Positions 48,457 to 58,237 of a DNA stretch of 64,000 bases are shown one piece after another. The stretch lies in assembly GCF_000304455.1 (NCBI RefSeq), contig NC_018605.1, positions 487,341 through 551,340 of the forward strand. Reading direction: 5' to 3'. The notes under the pieces were generated by a model, which worked only from the letters and a program-made list of their open reading frames with translations, made no database searches and was not told the origin of the DNA. Origin of the DNA: Cardinium endosymbiont cEper1 of Encarsia pergandiella. Its GTDB lineage: Bacteria > Bacteroidota > Bacteroidia > Cytophagales > Amoebophilaceae. Positions within the stretch are counted from its first letter, which is position 1. Every line of letters begins with the position of its first letter. Made by a program: the position numbers and the translations under genes.

Positions 48457-49164
48457 ATGAAAAAGATAAGGACCATTAAAATAATTTGGCATGAAAATAT
48501 TTTATTTTTTTACCTAATTACTAGCTTATTAGTTATCGGTATTTTTCCGCTTTTTGTATGGGATAAAGTTGCGTTTTTTAAATTGCTTAAACAGTGGCAC
48601 CATCCTATGGTAGATTGTATAGCGCCTTATTGTACTTGGCTGGGTGATGGGATTACCTATCTATCCTTCCTATGTATAGTCACCTTATTACATGCAACTT
48701 GTAGAAAGGCTATTGTGATAGCGGGAAGTTTTGGCATTATGTCTATGGTAGTACAATTATTAAAACGTGTTTTTTTTAGAGGTACATTAAGACCTATGGC
48801 TTTGCTTCCTGTAGATGAACCGCTACACTTAGTAGATGGGGTATCGCTACCAATAGATTTTAGTTTTCCTTCAGGTCATGCTGCTACCATCTTTTCCTTG
48901 ATATCTGTACTACAGCTATTGTATAGCAGCAAAAAAAATATATATAGTCTAATTTTGTTAGGAATAGCCCTAATGGTTGTCTATTCAAGAATTTATCTTT
49001 GTCAACATTTCTATACAGATGTTTATGTAGGTGCTTGGATTGGTACAATGGCTGCTGTAATAGCATACATCTCTGTTATGGATTATAATGGGCCAAGTTG
49101 GTTGGACCGTTCTATCTATTTTTTGTTGTACACCCATGGGAAACGGTTTTCGATTAAAAAATAG
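48457..49164 (+). CDS. PAP2 superfamily membrane phosphatase
   Basis: 235 residues from ATG 48457 (a TTG at 48367 in frame would add 30). Several membrane segments are seen. The PAP2 signature reads KRVFFRGTLRP (motif 1 region), FSFPSGHAATIFSL (motif 2, SGH) and SRIYLCQHFYTDVYVG (motif 3, SR...H...D). Such enzymes remove phosphate from undecaprenyl pyrophosphate or other lipid phosphates at the outer face of the inner membrane. The next gene, a polyprenyl-sugar transferase, starts inside this one, so the two probably work on the same lipid carrier. Confidence 0.85.
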   Translation: MKKIRTIKIIWHENILFFYLITSLLVIGIFPLFVWDKVAFFKLLKQWHHPMVDCIAPYCTWLGDGITYLSFLCIVTLLHATCRKAIVIAGSFGIMSMVVQLLKRVFFRGTLRPMALLPVDEPLHLVDGVSLPIDFSFPSGHAATIFSLISVLQLLYSSKKNIYSLILLGIALMVVYSRIYLCQHFYTDVYVGAWIGTMAAVIAYISVMDYNGPSWLDRSIYFLLYTHGKRFSIKK

Positions 49165-50752
49165 CATTGTTTTTTATTTTATAGTTGGGTTTGGGTGCAT
49201 TTTTGCACTCGGTATAAGAGAGATCCATCTATTTGATTTAGATGAACTCTATTTTGCCGAAATTACCAGGGAAATGATACGTACGGGAAACTATGGTCAA
49301 GTGACTTTTAATTTTGAACCACTCTATGAAAAACCACCTTTTTTCTTTTGGCTACAAGCAGTTTCTATGCATTTTTGGGGCATTAATGAGCTAGGCGCCC
49401 GTTTCCCTAATTTGGTCTGTGGACTATTAACCCTTGCAACGGTATACTACATAGGTAAGCAATACAAAGATCAATGGTTTGGGTTTTTATGGATGTGCTT
49501 GTACGCAACTACTTTTTTGCCTCATTTTTATTTTAAATCAGCCATTATAGATCCTTTTTTTAATTACTTTTTGTTATTGGCGATCTATTTTTTATCTCAT
49601 AGCATCATGCCATCTAACCCATGGTTGTATGGCAGTGCAGGATTATCTATAGGTTTCGGACTATTGACCAAAGGACCTATGGCCCTGATCATACCATTGG
49701 CCACGCTAGGATTATCTTACACTTGGTTTAAGGGCAATGTGGTTTCCTTCAAATCATTGGTTAGCGCACTATTGATTGCCACAGCGGTGGTATCCTGTTG
49801 GCTTATTCCAGAGATTTGGTCTAATGGATGCACGTTTATTAAGAAATTTTGGGATTACCATCTATTGCTCTACCATCAACCAGTTTATACCCATGACCAA
49901 CCTTGGTACTATCACCATCTAGTGCTTTTTTTTGGATGCTTTCCAAGTACGCTACTTGCTATATTGATTTTAAAACAAAAAAAATTCATTCAAGAGCGTT
50001 ACTTTGCAGCCAATATGCAAGCTTTATTAGTGGTTGTATTGGTTATTTTCACCTTAGTTGGTACAAAAATCGTCCATTATAGTGCTATGGCCTATTTCCC
50101 TATAACATTCTTTGCAACTGATTTTTTGCACCAAAAGATCTACAATAGACAATATAGCCATTCAGCTATGGCTTTTTTAGTCATTGGCGTAATGATAGGG
50201 AGCACTTTAGCGCTTATGCCATGGATCATGTTACATAAAACCTTATGGATCAGGCTTGTACAAAATCAAACTATAAAAGACGCACTACAGGTACCGGTTA
50301 TATGGAACTACTGGGATAGCATCCCAGGTATTATCTATACCATAGGTATAGCGACTGCTTACTACTTTCTTGTACAATCCCGCTTTATTCCTTTTATAAG
50401 TAACTTCGCGTTAATCAATATTTGTACATTAGCATTATTCTTGATCCGTATAGCACCTAAAGTAGAAGCTTATACTCAAAAATCCATGGTTGATTTTTGT
50501 AAAGCTTGTAAAGGAAAAAATGTATATCTTGCTACCGTTGGTTTTAAATCAGCTGCCCCTCTTTTCTATGCTGACTTACCGAAAATTTTACGGGTAACTG
50601 ACATAAATTGGCTATTAGAAGGCCCTATTGATAAGCCTTGTTTTTTTATTTTATATAAAAAAGATAGTGCTATTTTAAAAGATTATTTAGATATTACTTA
50701 TATAAAAAGTTCTGGATGTTTCGCATTTTACAAGCGATTGCCTAAAACATAG
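49136..50752 (+). CDS. ArnT-like glycosyltransferase (GT39/GT83 superfamily)
   Basis: 538 residues from ATG 49136, which overlaps the PAP2 gene end by 29 bp; a GTG-type start at 49088 is possible. The extracytoplasmic loop after TM1 carries DLDELYFAEITREM, with the conserved Asp/Glu pair of the GT-C fold, and YEKPPFFFWLQAV. About 10-12 membrane segments follow. Family members transfer sugars from polyprenyl phosphate to lipid or protein in the periplasm. The acceptor here is unknown, and lipid A may not be made in this group. The overlap implies translational coupling. Confidence 0.8.
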   Translation: MGNGFRLKNSIVFYFIVGFGCIFALGIREIHLFDLDELYFAEITREMIRTGNYGQVTFNFEPLYEKPPFFFWLQAVSMHFWGINELGARFPNLVCGLLTLATVYYIGKQYKDQWFGFLWMCLYATTFLPHFYFKSAIIDPFFNYFLLLAIYFLSHSIMPSNPWLYGSAGLSIGFGLLTKGPMALIIPLATLGLSYTWFKGNVVSFKSLVSALLIATAVVSCWLIPEIWSNGCTFIKKFWDYHLLLYHQPVYTHDQPWYYHHLVLFFGCFPSTLLAILILKQKKFIQERYFAANMQALLVVVLVIFTLVGTKIVHYSAMAYFPITFFATDFLHQKIYNRQYSHSAMAFLVIGVMIGSTLALMPWIMLHKTLWIRLVQNQTIKDALQVPVIWNYWDSIPGIIYTIGIATAYYFLVQSRFIPFISNFALINICTLALFLIRIAPKVEAYTQKSMVDFCKACKGKNVYLATVGFKSAAPLFYADLPKILRVTDINWLLEGPIDKPCFFILYKKDSAILKDYLDITYIKSSGCFAFYKRLPKT

Positions 50753-50869
50753 ATTTAGCTAAATAGCTGCAATAGCCTAAAAAAATTAGAAACAAACCAT
50801 CAAAGATAAACAATCGGATGTTTTTATCGAGTACTATATCTATATAAAGTAATAGACTGATCACTAATG

Positions 50870-50906
50870 TATATAAAAATTTGTCCTATTTTTTCAGTTC
50901 ACTATA
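50870..50906 (+). repeat. IS3-like right-end remnant
   Basis: TATATAAAAATTTGTCCTA followed by TTTTTTCAGTTCACTATA matches the right end of the miniature elements. A degenerate counterpart TAATAGACTGA lies near 50850. It lies 120 bp after the glycosyltransferase gene. Confidence 0.55.
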
Positions 50907-51054
50907 TTCTTTATGAAACGGATAAATTCTGTTACATACGTTGGATATGTTTAAAACTATAAACTTGCAATTTAATTTTTGTGCTAATGTTTAGAACAAT
51001 TTTTGATCATAACAGAAAGTACAAAATTTGAAGTCTATTTCCTTAAAAAGGTCG

Positions 51055-51081
51055 TTAAAAGTGTTTTTAAGACACTTTTAA
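51055..51081 (+). repeat. Perfect 10-bp hairpin
   Basis: TTAAAAGTGT and ACACTTTTAA flank the loop TTTTAAG. It lies just left of a solo IS end and may belong to it. It has no U-tract and is not an obvious terminator. Confidence 0.4.
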
Positions 51082-51095
51082 ACATATGCAGCAAA

Positions 51096-51203
51096 CGAAC
51101 AACACTCTTTTGAGAACTTTGCTAAACTTATGGCTGCATAATATCAAAAATTTAAGACAAGTGATAAAATCTAGATAACATGAAACATAAACGCGACAGA
51201 ACC
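51096..51203 (-). repeat. Solo IS end, inverted copy (relative to copies A and B)
   Basis: On the plus strand it encodes HSFENFAKLMAA and a stop at about 51151, then a spacer and the terminal repeat ending ACGCGACAGAACC at 51203. It is homologous to copies at 2477, 3626 and 63872 but inverted. Only the last transposase codons and one terminal repeat remain. Confidence 0.6.
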
Positions 51204-51219
51204 TTAACTTTTATATATT

Positions 51220-51483
51220 ATGCTGAATTATATAAATAAAGTACAAGAATTTTTTATCGGATTTCTAAGTCGGTTTTATAATTGTATTTAGATCCTATTA
51301 TTTTGTAACGGTTGTATTAAAGATATAAAAGGTAAAAAAACGTATAAATGTGATGTCTGTGGTGAATATTTTATAAATTTATTTATCTTCAAACTCCACA
51401 AAAGCAATCATAGAGAAAACAGATCCCATAATACTAGCCCGATATATTCAAATACGCCGAATCCTGTAGAAATCAAGATTTAA
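51220..51483 (+). pseudogene. Short ORF with a eukaryote-style C2H2 zinc finger, interrupted by a stop
   Basis: The frame starts at ATG 51220 (MLNYINKVQEFFIGF...), meets TAG at 51289, and is then open for 63 codons to 51483. The second part contains YKCDVCGEYF and LHKSNH, a C-x2-C-x12-H-x3-H pattern with the aromatic and hydrophobic core positions in place, preceded by GKKTYKC like the linker of tandem fingers. The tail is Ser/Asn/Pro-rich. It lies between two IS relics (51203 and 51506). It may be a relic of a transferred effector or eukaryotic gene; an IS-encoded zinc ribbon is the main alternative. Confidence 0.45.
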
Positions 51484-51505
51484 TCCTACAGATATGCAAA
51501 GTGGT

Positions 51506-52728
51506 GAGACCGTTGTTATAGATAGTTATTGTGATTTTTGTTAAGCTTGTAGTGCTATTTTTTGTAGTTTTTGCAGTTAAGGATCCATAAAATTCATTAT
51601 TTGTTGGTTTTTAAGTTTATTTTTGTTCATTTTGGATATACCATCCTCCTAAACACCTCTTAAAATAATATTAGCAGCCCTATATAAATTATAGGCTATA
51701 GCTTCCATAACATGTTGCGTATGACTTTTATCCAGTCCTATATATCTAGCTCCTGCACTACGGAACCACCTCTTAATGCTGCCAAATACTCTTGCTACTT
51801 TATAGCGCGTCTTAGATACCAATTTATTAAACTGCTTAGCAGCAGATGATAAGGGATGATTTCTACTACCTTTCTTTTGAATAGCTGATTTTAATTTTTT
51901 GTTCTTTAGTAAAGTTTCTTTAGGGAAACCGCTATAGCCTTTATCTCCATAGAGCCTACTTCCAGCGTAGTACTAACTGCCAGAACTAAACCTTCTTTAC
52001 TTTCTACTAGGACATGTCTCTTATAGCCATAATAAAAATTATGACCTTTTGTGGTCCAACTAGCTTCTGGATCTACCTCTTTTTGATAACTATCAGATAC
52101 GGATATAGTGCCATCTTCATGCAAATCATAGCTTTTTTACCTTTGGGACGTCTAGGAGTAGAGGTAATAGAGGCGTCAATAACGGCACCATGTTCAACTA
52201 GTACACCATTACTAGATAGCTGGTTATTAATTAGATTTAATAACTTATCTAAAGCTTTTTTTTCTGTAAGAGCAGTCCTAAATCTGCTTAATACACTATG
52301 ATCTGGAACGGAATTATCCATCGATATACCACAAAACCTGCTAAAAGTAATACGATCATTTACCTCTTCTTCGACTTGGTAATCACTTAATCCGTACCAC
52401 TGCTCAAGCAAGAGCATTTTAAAAAGTAATAAGGGACTATAGGCAGCCTTGCCTGACAAACGTAAGCCTTTAGGATAATAAATACGAAGTTCTTTTTCTA
52501 TCGATGACCAATTAATCAGTTTATGCATTTGATCAAAGAAAGTGTGTGTACATTTGCGGCGACTAGCTGAAACATCTGATAAACTTAACTGACCGCTTAC
52601 TTTTATTGACATAATAATATCATAAAATTTTTATTACAAAACCTAAACAATAAATACAAGTTAAACTTTTAATAAATTTAAAGATTACTTTTTTATCCTA
52701 AAATCTAAAAATCTATTGCAACGGTCTC
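51506..52728 (-). mobile_element. IS5-type insertion sequence, inactive
   Basis: The ends are GAGACCGTTGTTATAGATAG (left, 51506) and, on the minus strand, GAGACCGTTGCAATAGATTT (right, ending 52728): imperfect inverted repeats of about 18 bp. One broken transposase gene fills most of the 1223 bp. No target duplication is clear; flanks are TGGT and ATAT. It separates the zinc-finger ORF from the ankyrin relic at 52.9 kb. Confidence 0.82.
51649..52612 (-). pseudogene. IS5 family transposase, broken by frameshifts
   Basis: From ATG 52612 the first frame encodes LINWSSIEKELRIYYPKGLR and HSVLSRFRTAL, with VIDASITSTPRRPKGK holding the first catalytic Asp. It shifts near 52090-52120 into a frame with ISVSDSYQKEVDPEASW and YYGYKRHVLV. 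It shifts again near 51950 to LYGDKGYSGFPKETLL (second Asp) and VARVFGSIKRWFRSAG. The usual catalytic Glu before RxFG appears as Ala (VARVFG), a possible third defect. The final codons end at 51649. It is a dead transposase gene. Confidence 0.88.
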
Positions 52729-52825
52729 ATATTATTAGAAGTTTGTACTAAATTGACTCATCTTATAAACTATCGTCGCAAACACGGGCTCTAAGGGCCA
52801 ACCAACTATTCAGTTTTTAAAATGA

Positions 52826-52896
52826 AAAGAGCTGGGGGCGGAACGTGTAAAACGGTATCTAATACCAGCACTTGAGCGACCTTATTCCAGCTCTTT
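52826..52896. repeat. 71-bp inverted-repeat structure of unknown kind
   Basis: AAAGAGCTGG at 52826-52835 and CCAGCTCTTT at 52887-52896 are perfect 10-bp inverted repeats. Inside, GGTAT-cta-ATACC makes a second small stem, and GTG/CAC can pair around it. No protein frame explains it. It could be a structured RNA, a further IS relic or a terminator-like structure; nothing recognised. Confidence 0.35.
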
Positions 52897-52932
52897 AATT
52901 ACGATAATCTTATAATACAAACGTACGACACT

Positions 52933-53039
52933 TAAATCAAAAGACCGCTCTTGATTCAGTATCATACAAAGATCATAAAACAGTAGTTGCATTATTACGG
53001 GCAGCTGGTGCTGTTACTGGCTTTAAAAACGCCAAATAA
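52933..53039 (+). pseudogene. Ankyrin-repeat gene relic
   Basis: The last about 35 codons of an ankyrin protein remain: NTNVRHLNQKTALDSVSYKD, then HKTVVALLRAAGAV and a short tail to TAA at 53037-53039. KTALD and VVALLRAAGA are the consensus loop-helix elements. No start or further repeats are found upstream; the 5' part was lost at or near the IS5-type insertion. Confidence 0.65.
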
Positions 53040-53204
53040 ATATATGTCAGATCCTATAAATAAATCAGTCAGTACTTCTTTCATTTGTAACTTAAACAGC
53101 TATCATGATGGGAATATCAATAACCTATTGCGCTTTTAGCTATTTTTCTTGCGCTATCCTTAAATGGATAAGAACAAAGACAACAGCTCTCTCTTAAATT
53201 ATTG

Positions 53205-54107
53205 CTATACTTTGCTATGGGTATGACACAATACACTACTCATTAGATCAAAATACAACATAGGTGAGGTGTTACTTTCTTTAAAAACATATGGATTTGA
53301 TTTAAAAAAATCAATTTTTGTTTTTAAGGTGGTCTTTGGAAGATATGCCTTCAACTGACCATAAGCCAATGATTTTTTTTCAATCAATCCACCTACCAGT
53401 AATGTACACGCAGTACGCTCTAATTGCATAACCTGGACTACAGCTGATAGGTAGCTTAACAAGTCATGAGATGTTTTATAAGCAAACAGATTACAATAAA
53501 GCAGTTTTCTTTTATTATGGACCAATATGTACAAATAGTCCTCTGCCAACCAGACAAATAATTCTGCTTTATGTGCGCATTCTATTTGAAATCCTTCTAT
53601 AATAGCATTAGCTTGGTGGATAATATGAAAATTGCTACCAGTATAACGTTTTCTAAACCAATCTAATACAGAAGCATTTTCTGAAAACACAACTGACATT
53701 TTTGCAAATGCATGGGTAAAAGAGATCACTTCATCATGTGGATCGACACCACAAGCAACGTGCATATAGGTACACAAATCTTTTTTGCTTAGCAGCAAGT
53801 GAGGTATAAGGGTAAATTTTTGATTCGCAATAGATAAAGTAACAGAAAACCAATTTTTTTTAATTAGAAAAAAATCTTGATTATAAAATTGCTCTAAACT
53901 TTTGATGTAGCTCGGGTGATTTTTATCCAGAGGGAGTGCATATACGCCTAGCAATAAGCATGCTTGAGTAGTCTTTTCTATACAACATACCTTAATCAAA
54001 CCATAACCTATATTAATAGACAAATGGTAGTTGATACTTTTATCGAAGTCGAATTTGCTTGGATGAACAACAGCAAGAATTTTTTTTGGGAAGACTTCCA
54101 TAATCAA
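53205..54107 (-). CDS. DUF3822-like protein
   Basis: 300 residues. The order of motifs (LSINIGYGLIKVCCIE, SVTLSIANQKFTLIPHLLL, ELFVWLAEDYLYILV, ARTACTLLVGGLIE-like) fits DUF3822, a Bacteroidota family with an actin-like ATPase flavour, often encoded beside rsmD and coaD. Neither neighbour is found here. Function unknown. No signal peptide. The family call is from the sequence pattern, without a search. Confidence 0.65.
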   Translation of the reverse strand: MIMEVFPKKILAVVHPSKFDFDKSINYHLSINIGYGLIKVCCIEKTTQACLLLGVYALPLDKNHPSYIKSLEQFYNQDFFLIKKNWFSVTLSIANQKFTLIPHLLLSKKDLCTYMHVACGVDPHDEVISFTHAFAKMSVVFSENASVLDWFRKRYTGSNFHIIHQANAIIEGFQIECAHKAELFVWLAEDYLYILVHNKRKLLYCNLFAYKTSHDLLSYLSAVVQVMQLERTACTLLVGGLIEKKSLAYGQLKAYLPKTTLKTKIDFFKSNPYVFKESNTSPMLYFDLMSSVLCHTHSKV

Positions 54108-54402
54108 TCTTTATATGAGCTATCGTTACCTACATAAAAATAGGCCATAAAGTTGCTCCCATTTACCTCCTAACGAGTGGCTTTATATTTGACTTGTGGT
54201 TATAGTATATCTAAATTATCTGGCTATTAGGGAATAGACAGATTGGAGGATGGCTCCCTATAGTATCCTAATTTTAGTTGCTATAATAGTTACTTTTTTT
54301 TAAATGGCCACCTAAACCTAAAGTATTTAATTTTTACCGTACCCAATATAGGAGTTTTTACTTAACTTTACATAAAATGAATCACTTAAACGCGCTTATA
54401 GC
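54108..54402. other. Intergenic region between DUF3822 and DUF4296 genes
   Basis: 295 bp holding two divergent starts. It is AT-rich; no TTTG/TAnnTTTG promoter at correct spacing, small ORF or IS relic was seen. Confidence 0.35.
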
Positions 54403-54756
54403 ATGAAAAAAATAGCTACTATTCTTTTCACATTATTGCTATTGTACTGGACCCGTAACGCACCCTTCACAACAGCTTTTACCAGCCATACACCTATGGC
54501 TATAGTTAATGAACTGGTTTTTGTAAATGTGATAAGAGATCTGGAATTGCTCAATAGTTGGTTGTGCAATAGCTATTACCCTGAAGCAACTATATCTATA
54601 TTACGTCGTGAAAACCAAAAAAAAATATTAGCACTATATCAGATAGACGCACAATCTTTCAACCAAAGTACAAAATATTATCTAGAAGATTCTTCAGAAA
54701 GGGCACTTGAAGTCTATAGAAAAGTTTATCAAGCTTTAAAAGAACTTTCTATTTAG
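54403..54756 (+). CDS. DUF4296-like exported protein
   Basis: 117 residues with an N-terminal hydrophobic signal (IATILFTLLLLYWTRNA). The pattern FVNVIRDLELLNSWLCNSY, ILALYQIDAQSFNQSTKYY and VYRKVYQALKEL fits DUF4296, small Bacteroidota envelope proteins, usually lipoproteins; here no lipobox Cys is evident. It is followed after 19 bp by an Smr gene and then gyrB, a probable transcript. Confidence 0.65.
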   Translation: MKKIATILFTLLLLYWTRNAPFTTAFTSHTPMAIVNELVFVNVIRDLELLNSWLCNSYYPEATISILRRENQKKILALYQIDAQSFNQSTKYYLEDSSERALEVYRKVYQALKELSI

Positions 54757-54775
54757 TTTTTAAATTCTTTTATAT

Positions 54776-55234
54776 ATGTGCTCCAACATTGCAATTGGTA
54801 ACTATGTACGCATTAAAAATCAAGCTGCTATAGGTCAAGTAATAAGTATCCATCTACATAAGGTACTAATTGCCTTTGGGAAATTGCACTTTTATCTACC
54901 ACTTCAATCTGTTGAAAACGTAACGTTTCCATCATCTATTCGAAAAAATAGATCTTTATCAAATAATCTTACGATAGACACACGATCTATGCCAGCTGAT
55001 CCAATACTTGATCTACATGGTTTCAACAAAGCTCAAGCGCTATGTGCACTAGAAAAATTTCTAAATCATGCACTGCTATTAGGCCATTGTCGATTAAAAA
55101 TCATCCATGGGCAAGGAAAAGGCATTTTGCGTAGTGCCGTACGGCATTACTTAAACGGCCATCCTTTGGTAAAAGGAATAACCCTACAAAGTCCTGTACA
55201 CTGTATGGCCGGTATGACTATAGTTGAAATATAG
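54776..55234 (+). CDS. Smr domain protein
   Basis: 152 residues. The C-terminal Smr domain shows DLHGFNKAQALCALEKFL, LKIIHGQGKGILRSAVRHYL and the end motif GMTIVEI: LDLHG and HGxGxG are its hallmarks. The N-terminal about 60 residues form a small beta-rich region (VRIKNQAAIGQVISIH). Smr domains nick or bind branched DNA and, in some bacteria, cut mRNA at stalled ribosomes. There is no MutS2 ATPase here, so this is a stand-alone Smr protein. Confidence 0.85.
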   Translation: MCSNIAIGNYVRIKNQAAIGQVISIHLHKVLIAFGKLHFYLPLQSVENVTFPSSIRKNRSLSNNLTIDTRSMPADPILDLHGFNKAQALCALEKFLNHALLLGHCRLKIIHGQGKGILRSAVRHYLNGHPLVKGITLQSPVHCMAGMTIVEI

Positions 55235-55297
55235 TGTGTCTTTCGTTTAAACCTATTATCTTCGCATATAAATTTTTTATCTAAAATATTAAAATAG

Positions 55298-57256
<1,959 letters not shown>

Positions 57257-57401
57257 ATTTTGTTTCATCTTTATGATATGGATACTGTGCTTAGGGTCGA
57301 ATATTTTATCTTTTTATAGCTTTATTAACTTAAAGTGTGTAAATTTAATATGTGTTTTAGTTTTATTTAGCGTTTTAAACGCTTTAAATTTAAAGTAAGT
57401 T

Positions 57402-57578
57402 ATGTTTAAAAATGTGTATTGCCTATCATTAGGTGTGGTATTAGGTGCTGTATTGGGCATTTTAGTCTGCGATGATACTAAGAAGAAAATTACAAAAGCG
57501 ATCCAAGGCAAGGCAAAAAAGTTATCAGGCTGCATTAAATCATTGTCTGAAGAAACGGTCCATACTATTAAAGGATAA
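57402..57578 (+). CDS. Putative 58-aa YtxH-like small membrane protein
   Basis: 58 codons from ATG 57402 to TAA 57576-57578. The peptide has one hydrophobic segment (LGVVLGAVLGILVC), then DDTKKKITKAIQGKAKKL, the pattern of YtxH-type proteins: one membrane helix followed by a charged amphipathic helix. A second protein of similar design follows 96 bp later. Function unknown; a stress or envelope role is only inference. Confidence 0.6.
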   Translation: MFKNVYCLSLGVVLGAVLGILVCDDTKKKITKAIQGKAKKLSGCIKSLSEETVHTIKG

Positions 57579-57674
57579 GCTTACATAGGTTTATAGCATA
57601 CCATAGAAGCAACTAAAAATTGCCATGCTTTGCTACTCTATCTGCTTTAGAACGCTTAACAATCCCTATAGTTT

Positions 57675-57869
57675 ATGTCTAAAAAATTATCGTTATACTT
57701 GGGAACCATTTTAGGGGTACTTTTAGTATGGTGGGTTGTGTCTAATAGACAAAAAATTAAACTTAAGGGAGAGGTATATCAGGGAACAAAAGGGGCTACC
57801 CTATCTATTGTAACCAAACTCTTACTGAAGCGTTGTGTAAACAAAATAGTTCGTATACTATTGCGGTAG
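57675..57869 (+). CDS. Putative 64-aa single-pass membrane protein
   Basis: 64 residues from ATG 57675. An N-terminal membrane helix (LGTILGVLLVWWVVSN) is followed by a basic tail (RQKIKLKGEVYQGTKGA and LLLKRCVNKIVRILLR). It has the same size and design as the protein at 57402-57578 and lies just downstream of gyrB. It may be a paralogue or a partner; no family was recognised. Confidence 0.5.
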   Translation: MSKKLSLYLGTILGVLLVWWVVSNRQKIKLKGEVYQGTKGATLSIVTKLLLKRCVNKIVRILLR

Positions 57870-57887
57870 CTAAAAAACGATAAATAA

Positions 57888-58093
57888 ACAAATGTCCAAA
57901 ACTCATAACCTTTCTAATTGACAATGGTTTCAATGTATACGCCTGAGACAAATCAGCGCAAATTCCATTGCATTTGGCTGCCAAAAAAGGGCATACGTCC
58001 TGTATAAAAATTTTAAGCAAAGAAGGAAAGCTAGTTGATGAAGCAACCCAATCTGGAGCCCCCCCTTATTCCTTGCAGTTCAGGAAGGTATAG
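57888..58093 (+). pseudogene. Ankyrin-repeat gene relic cut by an IS3-type element
   Basis: The frame reads KLITFLIDNGFNVYA, a TGA stop, DKSAQIPLHLAAKKGHTSC, IKILSKEGKLVDEATQSGA, then a shift in a run of C/T (58060-58070) where PLFLAVQEG would follow. The run then ends at the miniature IS left end (58089). At least two repeats are recognisable. One stop and one indel make it a pseudogene. It lies downstream of gyrB and the two small membrane proteins. Confidence 0.7.
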
Positions 58094-58237
58094 TGGACCG
58101 AAAAAACTGGACAAGAAATGACTTAAATTGTTGCCTATTTTAGTAGTTTTATTGTTTCATAATCGAAGTTTATCAAATAGGAAGAAACAAGGTCAAAAAA
58201 TTCAGTTCAGTAAAGAAGACTAAAATAGTTTTAGATT
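58089..58237 (+). mobile_element. 5' part of an IS3-like relic, cut by an IS481-type element
   Basis: The left end TATAGTGGACCGAAAAAACT at 58089 matches the family at 42306. The decayed OrfA start (NRKKQGQKIQFS in one frame) can still be read. It ends at 58237 where the IS481-type copy begins, so its right part is gone. Confidence 0.65.

Noticed and set aside
52014..52301. 95-aa plus-strand frame inside the IS5-type element
   Set aside because: Antisense to the decayed transposase, with no own features.
52826..52896. tmRNA or RNase P RNA
   Set aside because: The inverted repeat lacks the conserved ends and core of either RNA.
55240..55264. Promoter of gyrB
   Set aside because: TTTCG and TATCTTCG are only 11 bp apart, too close for the Bacteroidota pattern.
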